Counted from the stretch's first letter, positions 24,802-33,819 are shown. The stretch: DNA of 64,000 nt from Microbacterium saccharophilum (GCF_007992455.1 NZ_BKAH01000002.1:124001-188000), one strand, 5' to 3'. Notes: generated from the letters alone by a model not told the origin. Numbers and translations: made by a program.

Positions 24802-24860
24802 GCGCGCACACGGGTCCGGGATACATCTCCCGGCGGATGCCGGCGGGCCCGGCGCTCGCG

Positions 24861-24866
24861 TAGCGT
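24861..24866 (+). promoter_or_regulatory. -10 element TAGCGT, leaderless-type
   Basis: TAGCGT lies 6 nt before the GTG at 24873. The start codon choice for the histidine kinase rests on this. Confidence 0.6.
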
Positions 24867-24872
24867 CGAGGC

Positions 24873-26030
24873 GTGCTCCGCCCGATCCGCAGATACCAGC
24901 TCGTCGTCGACCTCGCCCTCGCGGGCCTGTTCGCCGTCGTCGCGCTGCCCATCGAGCTGCGCGTCGACCCGTCCCTCTCGTTCAACGGACTCGGGACGAC
25001 CCTGGTCGTCGTCGCCATGTCCGGGGCGCTCGCGGTGCGCCGGCTGTCGCCCGGACTGGCGCTCGGCATCGCGTGGGCGGGTGCCGTGATCCAGATGGCC
25101 TTCGGCCGCACGCCGGGCTACGTCGACCTCGCGATCTTCGCCGTCCTCTACGTCACGGCGGCCTACGGGTCCCGGCGGGTGTTCTGGGCGGGCTTCGCGT
25201 CGGTCATCGTCGGCGCGGCCGTCATCACGCTGTACGTCTTCCTCCCGGTCTTCGGCGGCGGCGGGTTCAGCCTGTCCTCCGTCACGACGGCCTTCGCGGT
25301 GCTCATCGCCGCACTGTTCGGCCTCGGCCTGGCCTGGACGATCGGCGCACTCGTCCGGACCGGCGTGCGTGCCCGCGAGACGCGGCGCGCGCAGGAGCGC
25401 GCCGAGACCGCCGCCGCGACCGAGGCCGAACGCACCCGCATCGCCCGTGACATGCACGACGTCGTCGCGCACTCCCTCGCCGTCGTCATCGCCCAGGCCG
25501 ACGGCGCCCGGTATGCCGCGGCCGCCGACCCGAACGCCGCGACGGCCGCGCTGGGGACGATCTCGGCCACCGCCCGCGCCGCCCTCTCGGACGTGCGGAT
25601 GCTGCTCACGCAGCTGCGGCACAGCCAGGCCGACGGCCCCCAGCCGACCCTCGCCGACCTCGAGCAGCTGTACGCGCACGTCCGGGGCGCGGGCGTCGAC
25701 CTGCGCGTCGACGTCGACCCCGCGCCGCGCGCCGACCCGCCGGCATCCGTGCAGCTCGCCGTCTACCGCATCCTGCAGGAGGCCCTCACCAACGCGCTGC
25801 GCCACGGCGGCGACGGCCCCGTCGAGGTGTCGCTGGCATGGCATCCTGACCGGGTGGAACTCCGCGCCGTCAACCCCGCCGCAGCGGCCCGCGCCGATGA
25901 TCAGCCGCGCGGGCACGGCCTCATCGGTATGCGCGAACGCGCGCAGCTCGTCGGGGGCACCTTCGACGCCGGCATCGACGGCGCCGCCTTCATCGTCCGG
26001 GCGACCCTGCCGATCGGAACCGCCGCGTGA
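24873..26030 (+). CDS. Sensor histidine kinase (HisKA_3 type)
   Basis: The 385-residue kinase has about five N-terminal membrane helices (about 12-28, 40-58, 62-78, 85-105, 105-160 region) with almost no extracellular domain, the intramembrane-sensing layout. The HisKA_3 box RIARDMHDVVAHSLAVV carries the phosphoacceptor His195, and the ATPase domain has NALRHGGDGP (N box) and GHGLIGMRERAQLVGG (G box). Such kinases with a NarL-type partner and an adjacent ABC exporter often sense cell-envelope damage or peptide antibiotics. The stop overlaps the next start by 4 nt (GTGA). Confidence 0.94.
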   Translation: MLRPIRRYQLVVDLALAGLFAVVALPIELRVDPSLSFNGLGTTLVVVAMSGALAVRRLSPGLALGIAWAGAVIQMAFGRTPGYVDLAIFAVLYVTAAYGSRRVFWAGFASVIVGAAVITLYVFLPVFGGGGFSLSSVTTAFAVLIAALFGLGLAWTIGALVRTGVRARETRRAQERAETAAATEAERTRIARDMHDVVAHSLAVVIAQADGARYAAAADPNAATAALGTISATARAALSDVRMLLTQLRHSQADGPQPTLADLEQLYAHVRGAGVDLRVDVDPAPRADPPASVQLAVYRILQEALTNALRHGGDGPVEVSLAWHPDRVELRAVNPAAAARADDQPRGHGLIGMRERAQLVGGTFDAGIDGAAFIVRATLPIGTAA

Positions 26031-26686
26031 GCGCCCCCATCCGCGTCGTCCTCGTCGACGACCAGGCGCTGTTCCGGGCGGGCATCCGCATGGTCATCGA
26101 CTCCCAGCCCGACCTGGTGGTCGTGGGGGAGGCGGGCGACGGCGCCGAGGCCCTGCGCGTCGTGCGCGCGACGCGCCCCGATGTCGTCCTCATGGACATC
26201 CGGATGCCGGTCATGGACGGCCTCGCCGCGACGGCCGAGCTGCTGCAGGACGCCTCGTTCGGCGACAGTCCGCCGCGCATCGTCATGCTGACGACGTTCG
26301 ACCTGGATGAGGCGGCAGCCCGGGCGATCCGGCAGGGGGCGAGCGGATTCCTGCTCAAGGACGCCGACCCCGAGTTCCTCCTCGCCGCGATCCGGACGGT
26401 GCACGCCGGCTCGGCGGTGATCGCCGCCGCCGCGACCCGCGAGCTGTTCGCCCAGTTCCCGCAGTCCGCGGCCGCACCGGTCCCCGCCAGCTTCGCGACA
26501 CTCACCGACCGCGAGCGCGAGATCTTCGCGCTCGCCGCCCGGGGGCTCTCGAACGCGGAGATCGCGGCGAGGGAGTTCCTGTCCGAGGCGACCGTCAAGA
26601 CGCACATCAGCCGCATCCTCACGAAGCTCGCGCTCCGCGACCGCGTGCAGCTCGTCGTCTTCGCGTTCGAGCACGGGCTCGCCTGA
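26027..26686 (+). CDS. NarL/LuxR-family response regulator
   Basis: The 219-residue protein has a receiver domain (1-120) with acidic pocket VDDQ, phosphoacceptor Asp57 in VVLMDIRMPVMDG, the switch Thr in MLTTFD and Lys in LLKDAD, followed by a LuxR-type HTH (about 155-212; LTDREREIFALAARGLSNAE, EATVKTHISRIL). It is the partner of the upstream kinase through the 4-nt overlap. Its likely target is the ABC exporter operon 98 bp downstream. Confidence 0.95.
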   Translation: MSAPIRVVLVDDQALFRAGIRMVIDSQPDLVVVGEAGDGAEALRVVRATRPDVVLMDIRMPVMDGLAATAELLQDASFGDSPPRIVMLTTFDLDEAAARAIRQGASGFLLKDADPEFLLAAIRTVHAGSAVIAAAATRELFAQFPQSAAAPVPASFATLTDREREIFALAARGLSNAEIAAREFLSEATVKTHISRILTKLALRDRVQLVVFAFEHGLA

Positions 26687-26771
26687 CCGCGACCGGTGAC
26701 GGCCCCGGGATCATCCTTCCGATGTACGCCCGCGCGACTGCGGGCGGACGCGCCCGCACCCGGTGTCTTCG

Positions 26772-26777
26772 TAGCGT
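26772..26777 (+). promoter_or_regulatory. -10 element TAGCGT for the ABC exporter operon
   Basis: TAGCGT lies 7 nt before the ATG at 26785. The exporter therefore has its own start, and the 98-bp gap would be the place for response-regulator binding; I see no clear palindrome there. Confidence 0.55.
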
Positions 26778-26784
26778 CGGAGAC

Positions 26785-27549
26785 ATGGAGATCACATCGA
26801 CCGACCTGGGCCTGGCTGCCCGGGTGCAGCAGCTGACCAAGACCTACGGGACGGGCGAGTCCGCCGTCCGCGCCCTCGACGGCGTGACCGTCGGCATCCG
26901 CCGCGGCGAGTTCACCGCGATCATGGGGCCCTCCGGCTCCGGCAAATCCACCCTCATGCACATCATGGCGGGCCTGGACGCGCCCACCGGGGGCCGCGCG
27001 TGGATCGGGGACACCGACATCACCGGCCTCTCCGACCTCGAGCTGACGATCCTGCGCCGACGCCGCGTCGGGTTCGTGTTCCAGTCGTTCAACCTCGTCC
27101 CGACCCTCGACGCGCTCGGCAACATCCTGCTGCCCTTCGCCCTCGACGGCCGGGAGCCCAGCGCCCTCGAGCGCTCGCGCATCGACGGTCTCATCGCCTC
27201 GCTCGGCCTCGGCCCTCGCCTGACGCACCGCCCGCACGAGCTCTCCGGCGGCCAGCAGCAGCGGGTGGCGATCGCGCGGGCGCTCGCGACCGCGCCCGAC
27301 CTCGTCTTCGCCGACGAGCCGACGGGGAACCTCGACTCCCGCTCGGGCCGCGAGGTGCTCGCGCTGCTCGCCGCCGCGAGCCGCGAGCACGGCCAGTCCA
27401 TCGCGATGGTGACGCACGACCCGGTCGCCGCCGCGTACGCGGACCGCGTCCTCTTCCTCGGCGACGGGCGCATCGTCGCCGACAAGACCGCCCAGACCGC
27501 CGAGGCGATCTCGGCTCACATGCTCGCCGCCGAAGAGGTGCCCGCGTGA
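26785..27549 (+). CDS. ABC transporter ATPase (MacB/LolD type)
   Basis: The 254-residue ATPase has Walker A GPSGSGKST, the Q-loop VFQSFNLVPTLDA, signature LSGGQQQRVAIARAL, Walker B LVFADEPTGNLD and the H-loop MVTHDP. The GNLD plus FNLVPTLTA-type Q-loop mark the MacB/LolD/FtsE mechanotransmission group, whose partner is an FtsX-fold permease. That partner follows with a 4-nt overlap (GTGA). The pair probably exports or detoxifies a peptide or drug under control of the adjacent two-component system. Confidence 0.95.
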   Translation: MEITSTDLGLAARVQQLTKTYGTGESAVRALDGVTVGIRRGEFTAIMGPSGSGKSTLMHIMAGLDAPTGGRAWIGDTDITGLSDLELTILRRRRVGFVFQSFNLVPTLDALGNILLPFALDGREPSALERSRIDGLIASLGLGPRLTHRPHELSGGQQQRVAIARALATAPDLVFADEPTGNLDSRSGREVLALLAAASREHGQSIAMVTHDPVAAAYADRVLFLGDGRIVADKTAQTAEAISAHMLAAEEVPA

Positions 27550-29000
27550 CCGCCGTCACCGTCGCGGCGCCGAGCCGGCGGATGCCGGCGGCCGTGCCGG
27601 TCTGGCTGCGGGAACGCGGCATGGGCGCCACCGTCCTCGTGGCGGCGATCTCCGCCGCGTTCGGCGTGCTGCTCATCAGCGTCACGGGCTTCCTCGGCGC
27701 CTGGCTGAAAGCCGACCCGTACATCGGCGGGGGCGAGACGGTGGCCGTCGTCGTCGGCATCCTGAGCGCCCTGCTCGTCGGTGTCGCCGTGTACGTCGCC
27801 GCGATCGTCACGGCGAACACCTTCGCGACGATCGTCGCCGGCCGCACGCGCCGCATCGCCCTCCTCCGCCTCATCGGCGCGTCCGCCCGGTCCCAGCGCG
27901 CTGAGATCGCCCGGCAGGGGCTCGTGGTCGGCGCGATCGGCGGACTCGTCGGCCTCCTCGGCGGCACGTTCGCGGCGTGGGGGCTGCTCGCGATCGGCTC
28001 GCGGCTCCTGGGCATCGAGGTCGCCTACACCGTCGTGCAGCCGCTCCTCCTGATCCCCGCGGCGATCGTCGCGCTCACCACGTGGGCCGCCGCCTGGGCG
28101 GGCTCGCGCCGCGTCCTGTCGGTGACACCGCTGCAGGCGCTCTCCGGCTCCGTCGAGCGCACGCACGAGGAGGTCTCCGCGACCCGCGGTCGCACCGTCG
28201 TCGCGATCGCGCTCTTCGCCGTCGGTGCCGCGCTGCTGGCGCTCGGCATCGTGGTCGGCATGATCAGCCCGTTCGGCGTGATCGTCGCGTTCTTCGGCGG
28301 CCTCGCGTCCTTCACGGGACTCACGCTCGGCGCCGTCCTCGTCATGCCTCCGCTGCTGCGCCTGACCGGCCGCCTCTTCGGCCGGTCCGTCCCCGCGCGA
28401 CTGGCCGCGGAGAACGCCCTCCGCTACCCGGAGCGCTCGAGCCGCATGGCCATCGGCGTCGTCATGGGCGTCGCCCTCGTGACGATGTTCGCCGTCGCGA
28501 ACGAGTCGGTGAAGATCGTCGTGGCGGCCTCCGGCGGCGGTGCGCTGCCCGCCGACCTCGGGCAGCTCCTCGACACGTTCGCCGCTGTCATGATGGGGCT
28601 CGTCGCGGTCTCCGCCGTCATCGCGGCCGTCGGCCTCGTCAACCTCCTGACGATCGGGATCGTGCAGCGCCGTCGTGAGCTCGGCCTGCTCCGCGCGCTC
28701 GGGCTCACGTCCGCGCAGGTGCGGCGGGTCGTGCTGTTCGAGGCCGCGCACGTGACGGTCACGGCGCTCGTCTTCGGGCTGGCGCTGGGCGTCGCGTACG
28801 GGTGGGCGGCGGCGCAGTCGCTGTTCGGGTCGATCCCGATCCCGCCGGACTGGGCGTCGCCGACGTTCGTCCCGCCGGGGATGCCGTGGGTCCCGTTGCT
28901 CGTCGTCGTCGTGGCGACGGCCGTGCTCACGCTCGTGGCCGCCGTCACGCCGACGCGCCTCGCGACGCGCGCCGCACCGGTGGAGGCGCTGGCCGAGTGA
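27546..29000 (+). CDS. FtsX-like ABC permease
   Basis: The 484-residue protein has eight or more membrane helices in two FtsX-like halves: the first (about 25-210) has TRRIALLRLIGASARSQRAEI, the second (about 310-484) has QRRRELGLLRALGLTSAQVRRVV, both being the coupling segments typical of FtsX folds. The extracellular loops are short, unlike MacB with its large periplasmic domain, so this is the BceB/YvrN-like compact form. Translationally coupled to the ATPase gene upstream. Confidence 0.92.
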   Translation: MTAVTVAAPSRRMPAAVPVWLRERGMGATVLVAAISAAFGVLLISVTGFLGAWLKADPYIGGGETVAVVVGILSALLVGVAVYVAAIVTANTFATIVAGRTRRIALLRLIGASARSQRAEIARQGLVVGAIGGLVGLLGGTFAAWGLLAIGSRLLGIEVAYTVVQPLLLIPAAIVALTTWAAAWAGSRRVLSVTPLQALSGSVERTHEEVSATRGRTVVAIALFAVGAALLALGIVVGMISPFGVIVAFFGGLASFTGLTLGAVLVMPPLLRLTGRLFGRSVPARLAAENALRYPERSSRMAIGVVMGVALVTMFAVANESVKIVVAASGGGALPADLGQLLDTFAAVMMGLVAVSAVIAAVGLVNLLTIGIVQRRRELGLLRALGLTSAQVRRVVLFEAAHVTVTALVFGLALGVAYGWAAAQSLFGSIPIPPDWASPTFVPPGMPWVPLLVVVVATAVLTLVAAVTPTRLATRAAPVEALAE

Positions 29001-29029
29001 TCTGATCGGGCGGGGCGGGGATGCTGCGG

Positions 29030-29554
29030 TCAGGCCGCGGCATCCCCGTCGCCGTGCGCGGCGGGCTCGGGGTCGTGCGCCCAGGACGGCGCCACCTGCC
29101 GCAGCCGCGCGCCGCGCCACTGCCACGTCGCCCACAGCACGGGCCAGAGCGGCAGCGCCGCGGCACCGCCGACGACGAGCCGGTCGCGCCACAGAGTCTT
29201 GGTCGGGTCGCCCGGGGCCGGGGAGACGGCCATCTGGTGGTCCCAGACATCCAGCGCGGCCAGCGGTCCGGTGAGCGGGATGCCGCTGTCCCGCAGGATC
29301 CGGACGGGGCCGCGCGCGTCCTCCGTGTAGCGCTCGCTCACGTGGATGAGCTGCCGGCCGACCGGGATGGCGCCGGCGAACGTCAGCTGCACGGGCACGT
29401 CGGCGCCGACCGTCATCGACGTCGCCGGGTGCGCCTCGAGCGGCTGCATGCCCAGCAGGGGTGCGTACAGCTCGGCGACGGCCCGGGGGGAGTGCAGCGC
29501 CCGCCACGCGGCATCCGCGTCGCAGTCGAGGACGAGCTTCAGAAGGATCCGCAT
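29030..29554 (-). CDS. SRPBCC (START-like) family protein
   Basis: The 174-residue protein starts with the SRPBCC pattern MRILLKLVLDCDADAAWRALHSPRAVAELYAPLLG, continues with RQLIHVSERYTEDARGPVRIL, and ends with a long amphipathic helix region (LPLWPVLWATWQWRGARLRQ) and a disordered tail. The fold binds hydrophobic ligands, but no ligand can be assigned. It is transcribed away from the GH3 gene; the 60-bp gap holds the GH3 promoter and operator and probably this gene's promoter as well. Confidence 0.78.
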   Translation of the reverse strand: MRILLKLVLDCDADAAWRALHSPRAVAELYAPLLGMQPLEAHPATSMTVGADVPVQLTFAGAIPVGRQLIHVSERYTEDARGPVRILRDSGIPLTGPLAALDVWDHQMAVSPAPGDPTKTLWRDRLVVGGAAALPLWPVLWATWQWRGARLRQVAPSWAHDPEPAAHGDGDAAA

Positions 29555-29584
29555 GGTCCAGTGTCGCATCACGCCGAATCCGTC

Positions 29585-29615
29585 TAGAGTGAGAGATCGG
29601 ATGGGAGCGCTCCCA
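29585..29615 (+). promoter_or_regulatory. GH3 promoter with CebR-type operator TGGGAGCGCTCCCA
   Basis: The -10 TAGAGT (29585-29590) precedes the perfect 14-bp palindrome TGGGAGCGCTCCCA (29602-29615), which overlaps the presumed transcript start region and the first base of the ATG. This is the known operator sequence of CebR/CelR, LacI-family repressors released by cellobiose in Streptomyces and Thermobifida. The GGGAG inside the operator also serves as RBS, 7 nt before the ATG. Confidence 0.85.
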
Positions 29616-32119
29616 TGACGACCGCCACGACACACCCTTGGACACCGATGCCCCTCTCTCCCGCCATTGAATCCGGTGACCGCTCGCACGCTGTGACGCC
29701 GGTCGAATCCGTCGCGCAGATCTCCACGCTGCTCGAGGACACCGATCCCACCCTCGACCCCGCCCTCGCCGAGGTCGCGCGGCAGGCGGCCGCCGACGGT
29801 CTCGTGCTGCTGCACAACGACGGCACGCTGCCGCTGGCGGGGCGCCCCGTCGCCGTCTTCGGGCGCGTGCAGATCGACTGGTTCGCCGTCGGCTACGGGT
29901 CGGGCGGCGACGTGAAGGTGCCGTACGTCTGGAACCTCCTCTCCGGCCTGCGCGACGCGGGCGTGGCGGTGGATGCCGCGACCGCCGAGCTGTACACCGC
30001 CTGGTGCGCCGCCCACCGTCCTGCCTTCGAGGGCACGTGGGGGCAGTGGCCCCACCACTTCCCGGAGATGCCGCTGGACCCGGCCGTCGCCGCGGCGGCC
30101 GCCGAGCGCGCCGACACGGCGGTCGTCGTGATCGGGCGTGCCGCCGGTGAGGCGCGGGAGAGCGTCCGGGCTCCCGGCAGCTTCCACCTCACGGGCGACG
30201 AGCGCGCCATGCTGGACGCCGTCACGGCATCCTTCCCGCACACCGTCGTGGTGCTCGACGCCGGCAACGTCATGGACCTCTCGTGGATCGCGGACTACGG
30301 CGACCGCATCGGCGCGGTCCTGTACGCCTGGCAGGGCGGCATGGAGGGCGGGCGCGCGGTGGCCGCCGTGCTCGCCGGGGAGGTCTCGCCGAGCGGCAAG
30401 CTGACCGACACGATCGCGTGGTCCTACGAGGATTACCCGAGCGCCGCGAACTTCGGCGACCCAGACGCCAACGAGTACGCCGAGGACATCTTCGTCGGCT
30501 ACCGCTGGTTCGAGACCTTCGCGCCCGAGCGCGTGCAGTACCCCTTCGGGCACGGCCTCGGCTACACGACCTTCGACGTCACGGTCGCCGAGACGACCGT
30601 GGACGAGGCCGGCCTCCGGCTCGCCGTCGACGTCCGCAACACCGGCGCCGCGCACAGCGGGCGCGAGGTCGTGCAGGTCTACGTCGCCGCGCCGGACGGG
30701 CGCCTCGGGCAGCCCGCACGCCGCCTCGCGGCGTTCGCGAAGACCGGCGAGCTGGCCCCCGGCGCCGCCGAGCGGCTCGAGCTCGCGGTCCGCCTCGACG
30801 ACCTCGCCTCCTACGACGACTCGGGAGCCACGGGACATCGCAGCGCGTGGGTGCTCGAGGCCGGCCACTACCGCTTCCTCGTCGGCACCGACGTGCGCTC
30901 GGCGGCGCCGGCGGCCGTCGTGACGATCGATGAGCTCCGCGTCGTCCGCCAGGTGTCCGAGGCCGCGGCGCCCTCGCCGTCGGCCCCGTTCCGCCGGATG
31001 ACGCTGGCCCGCGACGAGGACGGCCGCGCCGTCGTGGCGTGGCAGGACGCGCCGACCGCGACCGTCGCACGTGCCGAGCGCATCACCGCGGGCCTTCCCG
31101 CCGAGACGCCGATGACGGGGGACCGCGGCATCACACTGGACGCCGTCGCCGCCGGCGCCGCGAGCCTGGACGAGTTCGTCGCGCAGCTGAGCGCCGAGGA
31201 GCTCGCCCTCCTGGCCCGCGGCGACGTGACGATGCACAGTGCGCTGGGCGCCGCCGGGAACGCCGGCGTCCTCGGCGGGGTGTCCCCCTCGCTGCGCGCG
31301 AAGGGCGTGGCGCCGGTCACCACGACCGACGGACCCAGCGGCATCCGCCTCTCCGCCTACGCGTCGCTCCTGCCGTCCGGCACCGCCCTGGCATCCACGT
31401 GGGACACGGCGCTCGTCCGTCGGCTCACGGCGCTGCACGGCGAGGAGATGATCCGCAAGGGCTCCGACGTCCTGCTGAGCCCGGGCATGAACATCCATCG
31501 CGACCCGCTCTGCGGCCGCAACTTCGAGTACTTCTCGGAAGACCCGCTGCTGACCGGCCGGATGGCGGCCGCGGTCGTCACGGGCGTCCAGTCCAACGGC
31601 GTCGCGGCCTGCCCGAAGCACTTCGCCGCGAACAACCAGGAGACCAACCGCACGCGCAACGACTCCCGCGTCTCGGAGCGGGCGCTGCGCGAGATCTACC
31701 TGCGCGGGTTCGAGATCTGCGTCCGCGAAGCCGAGCCGCTTGCGCTCATGACCTCGTACAACCAGGTCAACGGGGTGTGGTCGCACTATCACCACGATCT
31801 CGTCACGACGATCCTCCGCCAGGAGTGGGGGTACGCCGGCTGCGTCATCACCGACTGGTGGATGGAGGAGGCCGTGGACCCCGACTTCCCGGCGCTGGCG
31901 GACAACGCCTACCGCGTCCGCGCGCAGGTCGATGTGCTCATGCCCGGCGGAGTGAAGACCGAGGCCGGACCGGGCGACTACGCCGACGACACGATCCTCG
32001 AGTCGCTGGCGCGCCCGGACGGCCTGACGCTCGGCGAGCTGCAGCGCTCGGCGCGCAACGTGCTGCGCCTCGTGCTCGCGCTCAAGCCGGTCATCGACGC
32101 CCGTAGCCTGGAGGCGTGA
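29615..32119 (+). CDS. Circularly permuted GH3 beta-glycosidase
   Basis: The 834-residue glycosidase has the GH3 domains in swapped order: the alpha/beta C-domain first (about 55-310; LVLLHNDGTLPL, GDERAMLDAV, SGKLTDTI), then an Fn3-like domain (about 315-430; NTGAAHSGREVVQVYVAAPD), then the TIM barrel (about 500-830; TTTDGPSGIRL, LLSPGMNIHRDPLCGRNFEY, CPKHFAANNQETNR). The nucleophile is Asp747 in CVITDWWMEE. No signal peptide is visible, so it acts on imported oligosaccharides. The CebR-type operator predicts cellobiose or other beta-glucoside use. It overlaps the next gene by 4 nt. An in-frame ATG at 29648 is an alternative start. Confidence 0.93.
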   Translation: MTTATTHPWTPMPLSPAIESGDRSHAVTPVESVAQISTLLEDTDPTLDPALAEVARQAAADGLVLLHNDGTLPLAGRPVAVFGRVQIDWFAVGYGSGGDVKVPYVWNLLSGLRDAGVAVDAATAELYTAWCAAHRPAFEGTWGQWPHHFPEMPLDPAVAAAAAERADTAVVVIGRAAGEARESVRAPGSFHLTGDERAMLDAVTASFPHTVVVLDAGNVMDLSWIADYGDRIGAVLYAWQGGMEGGRAVAAVLAGEVSPSGKLTDTIAWSYEDYPSAANFGDPDANEYAEDIFVGYRWFETFAPERVQYPFGHGLGYTTFDVTVAETTVDEAGLRLAVDVRNTGAAHSGREVVQVYVAAPDGRLGQPARRLAAFAKTGELAPGAAERLELAVRLDDLASYDDSGATGHRSAWVLEAGHYRFLVGTDVRSAAPAAVVTIDELRVVRQVSEAAAPSPSAPFRRMTLARDEDGRAVVAWQDAPTATVARAERITAGLPAETPMTGDRGITLDAVAAGAASLDEFVAQLSAEELALLARGDVTMHSALGAAGNAGVLGGVSPSLRAKGVAPVTTTDGPSGIRLSAYASLLPSGTALASTWDTALVRRLTALHGEEMIRKGSDVLLSPGMNIHRDPLCGRNFEYFSEDPLLTGRMAAAVVTGVQSNGVAACPKHFAANNQETNRTRNDSRVSERALREIYLRGFEICVREAEPLALMTSYNQVNGVWSHYHHDLVTTILRQEWGYAGCVITDWWMEEAVDPDFPALADNAYRVRAQVDVLMPGGVKTEAGPGDYADDTILESLARPDGLTLGELQRSARNVLRLVLALKPVIDARSLEA

Positions 32120-32757
32120 GCTCCCCCTTCGACCAGTCCCGCTACCAGGTCCGTCTCGACTGGGGCGTGGCCGGTTACGACCGCCTCGCTCCGGCCGACG
32201 TCACGGTCGTCGTCGACGTCCTGCGCTTCTCGTCGACCGTGATCGACCGGGTCGCGGCAGGCGAGTCGGTGGCGCTGGATGCCGACGCGCACGCCGTGTC
32301 GCTGAACGGCGCGGCGGTGGCCGCGCACGCGGCCGCGTCCGGCACCGTCGTGATGCTCGGGGCCCTGCGCAACGCCGCCGCCGTCGCGGACGCGATCCTC
32401 GCCGAGCAGCGGCGCCGCGGCGCCCGGACGAGCATCGCGCTCATCGCGGCGGGGGAGCTGGCCGGCCGTGCGGCCGGCGCGCCGCTGCGGTTCGCGGTCG
32501 AGGACCTGCTGGGGGCCGGCGCCGTCGTCGACGCGCTCGGTGCGCTCGGCCTCGACCACACGTCGCCGGAGGCGGCCGCGGCGGGCGAGGCGTTCCGCGG
32601 GCTCCGCGGTGCGGTGCGGCACCTCCTCACGGCGAGCGGCTCCGGCCAGGAGCTGATCGACCGCGGGGTGCGGGACGAGGTCGTCGCCGCGGCGACGACG
32701 GATGCCGCGACCTGCGTCCCGGTCTTCCGGGGCGGCCGGTTCACGGCGTACGCCTGA
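32116..32757 (+). CDS. 2-phosphosulfolactate phosphatase (ComB) family protein
   Basis: The 213-residue protein has the ComB pattern: VTVVVDVLRFSSTV near the N-terminus, VVMLGALRNAAAVADAIL, IALIAAGE, and the C-terminal LIDRGVRDEVVAAA. ComB hydrolyses 2-phosphosulfolactate in coenzyme M or sulfolactate synthesis; in actinobacteria without coenzyme M the real substrate is unclear. The GTG overlaps the GH3 stop by 4 nt, yet a full -10 (TAGCCT, 32104-32109) sits 6 nt upstream of the GTG, so it may be read both from the GH3 operon and on its own. Confidence 0.85.
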   Translation: MSSPFDQSRYQVRLDWGVAGYDRLAPADVTVVVDVLRFSSTVIDRVAAGESVALDADAHAVSLNGAAVAAHAAASGTVVMLGALRNAAAVADAILAEQRRRGARTSIALIAAGELAGRAAGAPLRFAVEDLLGAGAVVDALGALGLDHTSPEAAAAGEAFRGLRGAVRHLLTASGSGQELIDRGVRDEVVAAATTDAATCVPVFRGGRFTAYA

Positions 32758-32773
32758 GCCCCGGACGTCGGGC

Positions 32774-33262
32774 TCAGCGCGGCGTCATCGCGGCGAGCCG
32801 CGTCGCGGCGGTGATCTCGCGTCGCCGCCAGCTGAACAGGTGCCGCTCGTCGAAGACCGGCGAGCACTTCGCGCACGATGTCGCCCGGGTGGCGCGGCGG
32901 TGCCGGTAGGCGGTGTGCCCGGCGGGGCAGACGCCGACCCAGGGCGCGAGCTCCGTGGCCGTCTGGCCGTGGTGCGTCACGCCGCCGGTGTACCCGATCG
33001 AGCGCGCCGTCCGCTTCCAGGCGGCGCCGTGCGCGGCCTTCGCCCCGGCGAGCGCATGCGCGACCTCATGCAGCAGTACCTGCCGGTTCTCCTCGTCGTC
33101 GAACCGGGCGGCGAGGTACCGCGACACCGTGATGCGCTTGCGGGTGTAGTCGCAGGCGCCGGCGCGGCGCTTCGCGTTGTCGAACGCGAACGACCACGAC
33201 GCGTCGAGGTGCGCCGCGATGAGGGCTTCCGCCTCGCGGCGGACGACGTGCAGATCGGTCAT
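32774..33262 (-). CDS. SprT-like zinc metalloprotease-domain protein
   Basis: The 162-residue protein has the zinc-peptidase motif LLHEVAHALAG (HExxH), a third ligand candidate His in KAAHGAAWKRTARSIG, and a C-terminal zinc-ribbon-like part (CPAGH...CAKC). This is the SprT-like arrangement; SprT/Spartan relatives cleave DNA-protein crosslinks in eukaryotes, while bacterial roles are less clear. Minus-strand -10 TATCGT (33269-33274) lies 6 nt before the ATG, so the transcript is predicted leaderless. Confidence 0.88.
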   Translation of the reverse strand: MTDLHVVRREAEALIAAHLDASWSFAFDNAKRRAGACDYTRKRITVSRYLAARFDDEENRQVLLHEVAHALAGAKAAHGAAWKRTARSIGYTGGVTHHGQTATELAPWVGVCPAGHTAYRHRRATRATSCAKCSPVFDERHLFSWRRREITAATRLAAMTPR

Positions 33263-33291
33263 GCCGGGACGATAGAGCGTGGGTCGGACAC

Positions 33292-33819
33292 TCAGCTGGC
33301 GACGGATGCCGCGTGCCGACGCCGGTCGGCGGCCTCGATCGCGAGGAGCGTGGACTCCAGCTGGTCCTCCGGCGCTCCGGACTCCTGCCTCAGGAACAGC
33401 GCCCGCTTGAAGTCGGCGCGCGCGGCGCCGTAGTCGCCGGCGTCGTAGTGGACCTTGCCGCGGTGCTGGCAGGCGAACGCCGCGAGGGCCGTCCAGCCCT
33501 GCCCTTCCGCTTCCTCGGTGCACATGTTCAGCTCGTGCACGGCGGCCGCGTAGGCGCCGCGGAACTGCTGCACCGTCGCGTGCAGCACACGGGCGCGGAG
33601 GAGGTCCTTGCGGGTGCCGGCCATGCGGGCGACCCGCACCGCCTGCTCCGAGACGACGAGCGCGTCCTCGAGCTTGCCGAGGACCTTCAGCAGCCAGACG
33701 CGCTCGAGGAGCGCGGGGAGGCTCCGCTGGTCGCCGAGCTCGTCGAGACGGTCCTTGCAGCGGCGGAGATCTACCTGCTCGCGCAGGGTGTCGGGGTCGT
33801 ACCCGAGGATGTAGCTCAC
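33292..33819 (-). CDS. Tetratricopeptide-repeat protein
   Basis: The 175-residue protein is all-helical with four or so TPR-like pairs: SLPALLERVWLLKVLGKLED, LLRARVLHATVQQFRGAYAA, ALAAFACQHRGKVHYDAGDY. There is no enzyme motif and no membrane segment, so it is probably an adaptor. The GTG at 33819 has GGGAG 8 nt upstream on the minus strand. Neighbours (SprT-like and spermidine-synthase-like genes) lie on the same strand but have their own -10 elements. Confidence 0.75.
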   Translation of the reverse strand: MSYILGYDPDTLREQVDLRRCKDRLDELGDQRSLPALLERVWLLKVLGKLEDALVVSEQAVRVARMAGTRKDLLRARVLHATVQQFRGAYAAAVHELNMCTEEAEGQGWTALAAFACQHRGKVHYDAGDYGAARADFKRALFLRQESGAPEDQLESTLLAIEAADRRRHAASVAS

